From the NCBI GenBank assembly GCA_018899995.1, contig JAHIHE010000062.1:1-8394 (forward strand): DNA of 8,394 nucleotides, written 5' to 3'. The notes under the pieces were generated by a model that searched no databases, was not told the DNA's origin, and saw only the letters and a program-made list of their open reading frames with translations. Positions 1 to 4,281 of this stretch are shown here, one piece after another (positions within the stretch are counted from its first letter, which is position 1; each line of letters opens with the position of its first letter). This DNA comes from Patescibacteria group bacterium (GTDB taxonomy: Bacteria > Patescibacteriota > Minisyncoccia > JAHIHE01). The translations under genes and the position numbers were made by a program.

Positions 1-588
1 AATCATATCTACGATTTTGCTTATGGGCGCCTCTCCAACCATTTTGCCCTCTATCATATCGCCCATCTCTATATCAAGAGATTCTTTCTTGATCAACGCG
101 GTTTTGCTTTCAATGTCCTCAAGCGCTTTTTTAACTTCAGAGGTGATAATATGGTACTGCTTAAGGGCGAAGTTAAAACTTGCTTCCGAACAGATATAAG
201 ATTCTATTTTCTGGCCGTGTTGAAACGAAAAAAAGTTCAGCGCCTCCGCCGCTCTCGCGTCTTCAGGGTCCAAAAGCGCTACTTTTATTTTCTTATCGTC
301 CGCGGAAAAAGAAATAAATTTATAATGCGCCGCGGCCTCCTCCGGAATATATTCAAGAACTTTAATCGGAATAAATTCCTCCTTTAAATCAATATAGGCA
401 ATATCCAAAAGCTTTGCTTTGATTTTTACTGTTTCTTCCTCATCAACGATTTTATTCTTTATCAGCGCCTGTTCAAGGGGTAAATTTTGATGCGCGGCAA
501 GTTCTTGGGCTTTTTGAGCGCCGGCGGAATCCAATAGTCCTTTGTCTATTAACGCGCTTATTATATTTTTACCGTGATCTTGGGCCAT
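1..588 (-). CDS. pilB: PilB/GspE-family type IV pilus assembly ATPase, N-terminal part (runs off left edge)
   Basis: Reading leftward from the ATG at 588, the frame stays open for 196 codons to base 1, so the 3' part of the gene is missing. The protein begins MAQDHGKNIISALIDKGLLD and continues with the helical N-terminal domain of GspE/PilB ATPases: a segment like 'LPLEQALIKNKIVDEEE', then 'LLDIAYIDL', 'YIPEEAAAHYKFI' and 'KKIKVALLDPED'. The last visible residues, APISKIVDMI, match the segment that in this family comes just before the catalytic domain. The Walker A and B motifs would lie outside the window. In the family this hexameric cytoplasmic ATPase drives pilin polymerisation. Its place directly after pilM, pilN and pilO supports PilB. 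A GspE-type secretion ATPase is the alternative name for the same fold. A G-rich stretch (601-606) 12 nt upstream is the only ribosome-binding candidate. Confidence 0.88.
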   Translation of the reverse strand, partial: MAQDHGKNIISALIDKGLLDSAGAQKAQELAAHQNLPLEQALIKNKIVDEEETVKIKAKLLDIAYIDLKEEFIPIKVLEYIPEEAAAHYKFISFSADDKKIKVALLDPEDARAAEALNFFSFQHGQKIESYICSEASFNFALKQYHIITSEVKKALEDIESKTALIKKESLDIEMGDMIEGKMVGEAPISKIVDMI

Positions 589-600
589 AAAATATTATTT

Positions 601-606
601 ACCCCC
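601..606 (-). promoter_or_regulatory. Possible ribosome binding site of pilB inside the intergenic repeat
   Basis: On the minus strand GGGGGT lies 12 nt before the pilB ATG. It can pair with the CCUCC core of 16S rRNA if one G-U wobble is allowed. The same GGGGGTAAATAA string precedes pilO. It also forms the arm of an inverted repeat, so pairing with the far arm could hide it. This is inference; the spacing is slightly long. Confidence 0.35.
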
Positions 607-702
607 CACCACTTTTACATAGAAAGATTTCTATATCAAATCGGACTTATCAAACAAAAGATATTAAAACCCATAAAGACAATTATAAAAGTGGTGGGGG
701 GG
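602..702. repeat. Intergenic inverted repeat between pilO and pilB
   Basis: CCCCCCACCACTTTTA at 602-617 is the exact reverse complement of 686-701, giving a 16-bp stem around a 68-nt loop. The loop has its own small hairpin (ATAGAAA at 619-625 with TTTCTAT at 628-634). The element starts directly after the pilO stop codon and ends 13 nt before the pilB start. TTA stands at both outer edges (599-601 and 703-705); the right arm has one extra G. The pilN/pilO junction has a similarly built element of nearly equal length. No transposase is nearby. It could be a miniature inverted-repeat element with a 3-bp target duplication, or an RNA hairpin that separates cistrons. Confidence 0.75.
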
Positions 703-1464
703 TTATGGTGCAAAAATATTCTTACTGTTTAAATCCGCCGCTTTGTTAATCTTAACCGAATAATCGGGCAAGGAAATCAAATCGCTGAATTTTTTTTCTT
801 TAACAAAGGACAGGTCAATGATATCGCTTCCCGAGACTTCTCCCAATAAATTATTTTCATTAATTGGTTTTGCCCCGTTAGAAATTGCATTTCTAACGGG
901 GTTTGCCAGATAGGTTTTTAATTTAAGATTGAAAATATACGGCGCGGATCGCGGGGAAGCGCTCGAGGCGGAAGAAGACGAAGCAAAGCTTACGGAGGAA
1001 ACATCCATCGCGCGCAAATTATTTTCCAGTGTTTTTAAGAAGCTCTTAAACGACGGGTAACTCCCTTGAAGATTTAATTCAATAATTTTCGTCTCGTAAT
1101 CGCTTTTTAACTCCTTGCCGACCCGCGCTTCTTTCTCCTGCGGTTCGGAAAAAATAATTTTTCCGATTATCAATCCGTTTGCCGAAGCAAGGCTCTCAAA
1201 AGCGGCTGTAAGGTTTGCTTTATCGTCTTTATCCGGCAAAATCAGGGAAAACTTGCCGACGCTGTTTTCGTTTTTCTTATATAAAGAATTGAGCGCGTTA
1301 ATCTTCACAAGCAAGCCGTTCAGCCGCGCGTTTTCGCCGCTAAGAATTTGCGCTTCTTTCTTATCCTCCCTGATGCTGTTTAGCATCGGCCAGATTTTCC
1401 AAATAAAAAGCAGAGCAAGGGCCAAAAAAACAAGCGGCAAAATTGTTTTATTTTTATAGTCCAT
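703..1464 (-). CDS. pilO: PilO-like type IV pilus inner-membrane platform protein
   Basis: The protein has 253 residues, with a short cytoplasmic N-terminus, one membrane segment at about residues 8-26, a polar coiled-coil-like stretch (about 30-65), and a periplasm/exterior-facing domain containing 'SFLKTLENNLRAMDVSSVSF', the recognisable core of PilO-family proteins. PilO pairs with PilN to link the cytoplasmic PilM ring to the pilus machinery. Its position between pilN and pilB is the usual pil order, except that pilP and pilQ are missing before pilB. A serine/alanine-rich run at 160-171 (FASSSSASSAS) looks like a flexible linker. Residues 188-199 (NPVRNAISNGAK) are encoded by a perfect palindrome that looks inserted in frame. 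The ATG at 1464 is preceded at 9 nt by GGGGGT. Sequence similarity within PilO is low in general, so the call rests on topology, core motif and context. Confidence 0.82.
   Translation of the reverse strand: MDYKNKTILPLVFLALALLFIWKIWPMLNSIREDKKEAQILSGENARLNGLLVKINALNSLYKKNENSVGKFSLILPDKDDKANLTAAFESLASANGLIIGKIIFSEPQEKEARVGKELKSDYETKIIELNLQGSYPSFKSFLKTLENNLRAMDVSSVSFASSSSASSASPRSAPYIFNLKLKTYLANPVRNAISNGAKPINENNLLGEVSGSDIIDLSFVKEKKFSDLISLPDYSVKINKAADLNSKNIFAP
873..901. repeat. Perfect palindrome inside pilO, translated in frame
   Basis: CCCCGTTAGAAAT at 873-885 pairs exactly with 889-901 around the loop TGC: a 13-bp stem and 3-nt loop. It encodes PilO residues from N188 to about G197 (NPVRNAISNG). 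It lies at the end of a predicted beta strand (FNLKLKTYL) before a polar stretch, where a surface insertion would be tolerated. Such a perfect hairpin is unlikely to arise by codon choice alone and looks like an inserted mobile palindrome. Confidence 0.8.
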
Positions 1465-1473
1465 AGTTTATTT

Positions 1474-1479
1474 ACCCCC
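1474..1479 (-). promoter_or_regulatory. Possible ribosome binding site of pilO at the edge of an intergenic repeat
   Basis: GGGGGT on the minus strand is followed by 9 nt (AAATAAACT) and the pilO ATG, a normal spacing. It would pair with the anti-Shine-Dalgarno CCUCC with one G-U wobble. The run is also the left arm of the inverted repeat in this junction. Confidence 0.45.
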
Positions 1480-1580
1480 ATACCAACTTTGGCAAAGGTT
1501 TTTATAAATTAAAGAATTTTTATTCTAGAAAAATTATCATTTTATAATTACCAAAGAGAGTCGTCAAGGTTGGTGGGGGG
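1475..1580. repeat. Intergenic inverted repeat between pilN and pilO
   Basis: The left arm at 1475-1491 (CCCCCATACCAACTTTG) pairs imperfectly with the right arm at 1565-1580 (CAAGGTTGGTGGGGGG). The loop is AT-rich and contains the small palindrome TTCTAGAA at 1523-1530. The element starts directly after the pilN TAA codon and its left edge is followed by TTA (1472-1474), the same arrangement as at the pilO/pilB junction. The loops of the two elements share little sequence, so only the ends and the size (106 and 101 bp) are conserved. Confidence 0.68.
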
Positions 1581-2141
1581 TTATTTTAGCGCGTCGGCGC
1601 TGAATTTCAAATTGATTGTAAAAACCACTCGGCCGTTTTTGTTCAGCTCCGCTTCGCTGAAATCGGCGCTTTTTATCTCTTTGCTGTCTCTAAAAACCGT
1701 AAGTTGTTTTGCCAATGCCGTAAAATTATCCGCCTCGCCTCCTAATTTAGCTTCTATGATATTATTGTCTTCCTCATTTTCGCCAGCTGAAAAATCTTTG
1801 TAGGATATGCTGTTTACCGCATGGCTTTCAATAATCTTGTACAGAGATGTCCAATATAAGCGGCTGGACAATATTTTTTTGATATTTTTTGCTTTGTGGT
1901 TGGCGACAACAAATTGGGGATTTAAATTTTTTGAAATTTCGGCGTTCAAGTTGCTGTTGGCCGCGCCGGCCTCTCTGATTTTTTCTTTCAGTGAATAGTT
2001 TTGATAAATAAATATGCCGAGGTAAATAAACAAAGCAATGACAAAAAAAACGGATGTTATAAGAATAAAAGAAGGACTAGGAAACCGCTCTTTCCATCCT
2101 TGCGCAAACTTATCCGGCATCAAATTGATTTTTATTGCCAT
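1581..2141 (-). CDS. pilN: PilN-like type IV pilus inner-membrane protein
   Basis: With the ATG at 2141 the protein has 186 residues and begins MAIKINLMPDK. The INLMP string matches the conserved N-terminal 'NLLP'-type motif that in PilN binds a groove in PilM, so this start is preferred over the in-frame TTG at 2171, which would add ten residues before the motif. A membrane segment spans about residues 24-46 (FILITSVFFVIALFIYLGIFIY). A coiled-coil-like stretch follows (LKEKIREAGAANSNLNAEI), then the ferredoxin-like domain with 'LYWTSLYKIIESHAVNSISY' and a final strand 'GRVVFTINLKFS'. PilN should bridge PilM in the cytoplasm to PilO outside the membrane. No canonical Shine-Dalgarno site is visible. 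Downstream is the 116-nt junction to pilO. Confidence 0.85.
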   Translation of the reverse strand: MAIKINLMPDKFAQGWKERFPSPSFILITSVFFVIALFIYLGIFIYQNYSLKEKIREAGAANSNLNAEISKNLNPQFVVANHKAKNIKKILSSRLYWTSLYKIIESHAVNSISYKDFSAGENEEDNNIIEAKLGGEADNFTALAKQLTVFRDSKEIKSADFSEAELNKNGRVVFTINLKFSADALK

Positions 2142-2228
2142 AAGTGAATATAATAAGTTGGCTAATATCAATTGCTGTATTAAACGGATATAAACCGAGA
2201 TTTATTTAGAAAACAAGTTATTAAATTC

Positions 2229-2353
2229 CAAATTACAAATCACAAATTCCAAATAAGCTCCAAATTACAATTACCAAAACACAAACAGTTTATAATTTTG
2301 GGATTTGAAAATTGAGATTTGTTTGGGATTTGGTGCTTGTGATTTGTGATTTG
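2229..2353. repeat. AT-rich inverted repeat built of CAAAT-type words between pilM and pilN
   Basis: The outer arms 2229-2254 and 2328-2353 are reverse complements with 4 mismatches in 26. The arms consist of short repeated words such as CAAATCACAAATTCC on one side and TTGTGATTTG (twice, 2337-2346 and 2344-2353) on the other; the interior continues the pattern (GGGATTTG, GAGATTTG). The element ends 4 nt from the pilM stop codon. Its words match the tandem ATTTGGG array inside valS, so the two probably belong to one repeat family. The rest of the junction (2142-2228) shows nothing I can name. Confidence 0.75.
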
Positions 2354-2357
2354 TTTA

Positions 2358-3455
2358 TTATAGCTCCCTCATTGCCAATCCGACCGCCACTGAAAAAGAA
2401 GGCGCCAGGTCGTTTAAAATCGGCTCTATGGAAGAAGGATAAATTACTTTGCGCCACGGATTGCCGACAACTACCGACAGGTTGTTAAACGAAGCGGAAA
2501 AATAATCGGATAAACCCGGCAGGTGCGCCGATCCGCCGCACAAAATAATCCGTTCAACTTTTTTGCCGCGATGGCGGATATAAAAATCGCCGACCCTTTT
2601 CACTTCGTTGATTATAATATCAATTACCGGAAGGATTACTTTATTTATTGAGCGCTCGCTGTCGTCCCTTTGCAGCAAGCCCTTTTCCCTCTTTAACATT
2701 TCCGCCCTCCTGAAATCAACATTAAGGGCGTGGCTAAGAATTTTCGTAAGTTCGTTTCCGCTCGTATCCAATCCTTTGTTAATCATAACATAACCGTTTT
2801 CCACCAGCAAGATATTGGTAACTCTGGAGCCGATATCCACGATAACCGTCGGCACATTATCGTCTCCCACAAGAGACCGCCCCAGCGCGAATGATTCGGC
2901 CTCAATCGCCTTCAGATTCAATCCGAGCATCCGCGTGATATTGGCATATTTATTGGCGACTTCTCTTGGGGTGGCGATAAGCAGAACTTCAATTTTGGAA
3001 ATCGCAGGCGCGGCTGTCGGGTCATCGGGGGCTTCTCGGGTTTTCTTGCCGATAATGTTCCAGCCCAGAATAACTTCGGAAATCGGAACGGGAATATATT
3101 GGCGCGCCTCATAAGGAATAGCGGCTTCAATTTCTTTATAGGGCATATCCGGCAGCTCCATCAGAGCGGAAAATGTGGAAAAAACCGGTATGGAAATAAC
3201 CGCGTTGCGCGTGGTGACTTTTGATTTTTCCAAAAGTTTCTTAAGGAGATCCACAACCTGCGCGTCAAGAAGGCGCACCGAGCTGGTTTGTATGGTGTCG
3301 CGCAATAATTCAATCGCGCCGTAGGTTTCCAGAAATCCGTAGGTCTCCAGCTTTGCCCTGTTCTCTTCAATTCCGAGCTGAACGATTTTAATGCTGGAAG
3401 TCCCGATATCTATCCCTAAATAACTCTTTGGGGCGCTTTTTAAAAAATCAAACAT
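2358..3455 (-). CDS. pilM: PilM, actin-like cytoplasmic ATPase of the type IV pilus platform
   Basis: Starting at the ATG at 3455 the product has 365 residues and begins MFDFLKSAPKSYLGIDIGTSSIK. The actin-like fold is clear: phosphate-1 loop DIGTSS at residues 16-21, phosphate-2 motif VDIGSRVTN near 206-214, and the adenosine-site motif ILCGGSAHLPG near 324-334. 'MPYKEIEAAIPYEARQYIPVP' is the characteristic PilM segment. PilM forms a cytoplasmic ring that binds the PilN N-terminus and links the platform to the motor ATPases. An upstream in-frame ATG at 3476 would add MNFQLCS, but those bases come from the edge of a repeat (3470-3547), so the internal start, which gives the usual family N-terminus, is preferred. 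No Shine-Dalgarno sequence is evident. It is followed by pilN after 216 nt filled largely by a repeat. Confidence 0.93.
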   Translation of the reverse strand: MFDFLKSAPKSYLGIDIGTSSIKIVQLGIEENRAKLETYGFLETYGAIELLRDTIQTSSVRLLDAQVVDLLKKLLEKSKVTTRNAVISIPVFSTFSALMELPDMPYKEIEAAIPYEARQYIPVPISEVILGWNIIGKKTREAPDDPTAAPAISKIEVLLIATPREVANKYANITRMLGLNLKAIEAESFALGRSLVGDDNVPTVIVDIGSRVTNILLVENGYVMINKGLDTSGNELTKILSHALNVDFRRAEMLKREKGLLQRDDSERSINKVILPVIDIIINEVKRVGDFYIRHRGKKVERIILCGGSAHLPGLSDYFSASFNNLSVVVGNPWRKVIYPSSIEPILNDLAPSFSVAVGLAMREL

Positions 3456-3469
3456 GCTGCAAAGTTGAA

Positions 3470-3547
3470 AGTTCATAAAGTTTATAAAGTTAAAAGCTGG
3501 TTGAATTTGCTTTATAAACTTTAAAAACTTGATAAACTTTATGAACT
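3470..3547. repeat. AAGTTTAT-type inverted repeat between hsp20 and pilM
   Basis: AGTTCATAAAGTTTAT at 3470-3485 is the exact reverse complement of 3532-3547. Inside, the words TTTATAAA and AACTTTA recur (3481-3488, 3511-3518, 3519-3525), so most of the 78 bp consists of variants of one short word and its complement. The element fills the junction: it ends 2 bp from the hsp20 stop codon and its other end supplies the spurious upstream ATG of pilM at 3476. Confidence 0.78.
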
Positions 3548-3549
3548 AA

Positions 3550-4083
3550 TTATTCTTCTTTTATCTCAATTTTTTTAATTTTTTCGCCGTTTGACAATTT
3601 AGGCAGCTCTATTTTAAGCACTCCGTCTTTCAACGAAGCTTTGATATTATCGGCGTCCACGGAAACAGGTAAAACTATTGAGCGCGAAAACGGACCCCAA
3701 AAACATTCGGACACGAAATAATTAACCTCTTCCCCTGTTCCTTCTTGTTTTTTCCGCACTCCTTTTACGGTAAGCACATCGTTTGAAATGGAAATATCAA
3801 TGTCCGCTGATTTTACTCCGCCGATTATAGACTTGGCAATAATCGCCGAACTCGTTTCATAAACATCTACCGCCAATTGGCCTTCCTCGCCTCGCTGGAG
3901 CTTTGGCGAAGCGGGGCGGTCAGCGCCATTTTTCCCGCCTTCTGCGGACCCGCCGGAGGCGGGAAAATATTCTTTTTGCGCGCTTCCGATCCCGAGTACT
4001 CGGGATTGACCGCTCTCCGTTTTGTGTCCCGAGTACTCGGGATTGATAAATTTTTCTAAAAACGATTCTTTTTCTTTTGTCAT
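3550..4083 (-). CDS. Small heat shock protein (Hsp20/alpha-crystallin) with a repeat-derived N-terminal arm
   Basis: The 177-residue protein has an alpha-crystallin domain from about residue 70 to the end: 'QLAVDVYETSSAIIAKSIIGGVKSADIDISI', 'DVLTVKGVRKK', 'FSRSIVLPVSVDADNIKASLKDGVLKIELPK', with the conserved G-V-L-x-I-x-L-P strand and a closing I-x-I motif (IEIKEE). Such proteins are ATP-independent holdases that bind unfolding proteins as oligomers. The N-terminal arm is odd. Of its first 70 residues about half are encoded by palindromic repeats: INPEYSG (13-19), QSRVLGIG (26-33), PASGGSAEGG (41-50) and PASPKLQRGEE (57-67). This arm is variable in the family, which may explain why insertions survive. 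The gene sits between valS and pilM with a possible promoter of its own. Its neighbours give no sign of a pilus role. The ATG at 4083 has only weak AAAGA upstream. Confidence 0.93.
   Translation of the reverse strand: MTKEKESFLEKFINPEYSGHKTESGQSRVLGIGSAQKEYFPASGGSAEGGKNGADRPASPKLQRGEEGQLAVDVYETSSAIIAKSIIGGVKSADIDISISNDVLTVKGVRKKQEGTGEEVNYFVSECFWGPFSRSIVLPVSVDADNIKASLKDGVLKIELPKLSNGEKIKKIEIKEE
3885..3916. repeat. Imperfect palindrome in hsp20 encoding PASPKLQRGEE
   Basis: CCTCGCCTCGC at 3885-3895 is complementary to 3906-3916 with 2 mismatches, around GGAGCTTTGG-like centre bases. On the minus strand it reads as PASPKLQRGEE of the Hsp20 arm. The element in valS at 5533-5565 has the same centre (xAAAGCTxC after CCGCxTC) and is read in the same frame (PASAKATTG), so the two look like diverged members of one family. 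Confidence 0.65.
3934..3963. repeat. 30-bp GC-rich palindrome in hsp20, shared with valS (PASGGSAEGG)
   Basis: The 14-bp outer arms 3934-3947 and 3950-3963 are complementary with 2 mismatches. Bases 3944-3968 are identical to 4493-4517 in valS (25 bp). In both genes the minus-strand reading is F-PASGGSAEGG, in the same frame and preceded by TTT. The element is exactly ten codons long, so it leaves the frame intact. It is much richer in GC than the surrounding gene. Confidence 0.85.
3989..4046. repeat. Twin perfect palindromes TCCCGAGTACTCGGGA in hsp20
   Basis: The palindrome TCCCGAGTACTCGGGA occurs at 3990-4005 (extended to 18 bp at 3989-4006) and at 4027-4042; both copies are followed by TTGA, making a 20-bp direct repeat. 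The copies are offset by 37 bp, so they are translated in different frames: INPEYSG for one and QSRVLGIG for the other. Both frames are open. A diverged copy with two changes lies between hsp20 and valS at 4185-4200. Confidence 0.85.
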
Positions 4084-4090
4084 AATCTTT

Positions 4091-4222
4091 TTAAGTCCTA
4101 AATCCTAATATCCAAATCCTAAACAATATCTAAATTCCTATGAATTACGAAATATCTTATTTTTGTCATTGCGAGGAGTCCCGATCCCGAGGACTCGAGA
4201 TAGAATTTCGTGCTTAGGATTT
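4091..4222. repeat. Composite, nested repeat between valS and hsp20
   Basis: The outer words AAATCCTAA at 4100-4108 and 4114-4122 face their complement TTAGGATTT at 4214-4222; further in, ACGAAAT (4148-4154) faces AATTTCG-type bases (4204-4210). The middle holds GTCATTGCGAGGAG (4165-4178), resembling a widespread bacterial intergenic repeat start, and a degenerate copy of the hsp20 palindrome (TCCCGAGGACTCGAGA, 4185-4200), also bracketed by GAGTCC (4176-4181) and GGACTC (4191-4196). One element seems to have landed inside another. It would lie in the 5' leader of an hsp20 transcript. Confidence 0.6.
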
Positions 4223-4233
4223 GCTATGCTTAT

Positions 4234-4262
4234 ATTATACATCTTCTTTTGAATTTCAACAA
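4234..4262 (-). promoter_or_regulatory. Possible hsp20 promoter
   Basis: On the minus strand a perfect -10 box TATAAT (4239-4234) follows either TTGTTG (4262-4257, 17-nt spacer, 3 of 6 consensus bases) or TTGAAA (4259-4254, spacer only 14 nt). It lies between the valS stop and hsp20, and would give a leader of about 140 nt containing the composite repeat. No heat-shock operator of the CIRCE type was seen. The -35 box is weak, so this is tentative. Confidence 0.35.
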
Positions 4263-4281
4263 TCCCCCCAAACCTCATATT

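Noticed and set aside
686..702. Intrinsic terminator or G-quadruplex at the G run after pilO
   Set aside because: No U tract follows the hairpin in the direction of transcription, the loop is 68 nt, and there is only one long G run rather than four.
1115..1459. Plus-strand open frames such as 1115-1459, 2815-3114 and 6847-7179
   Set aside because: They lie opposite well-supported minus-strand genes and show no family motifs; they mirror the codon use of the true genes.
2142..2171. TTG start for pilN at 2171
   Set aside because: It would place ten residues before the conserved INLMP motif, and an ATG is available at 2141.
2172..2218. Promoter in front of pilN
   Set aside because: TTGTTT and TATATC lie 18 nt apart on the minus strand, but both are poor matches in AT-rich DNA within an apparent operon.
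3456..3476. Longer pilM start at 3476
   Set aside because: The extra ATG overlaps the 3470-3547 repeat, and the family N-terminus begins at MFDFLK.
3989..4046. CRISPR-like direct repeats in hsp20
   Set aside because: There are only two intact copies, with one 17-bp gap between them, inside a coding sequence; the repeat is a perfect palindrome and there are no cas genes.
4261..4275. A third copy of the G-run junction element after valS
   Set aside because: GGTTTGGGGGG resembles one arm, but no partner arm or flanking TTA pair is present.
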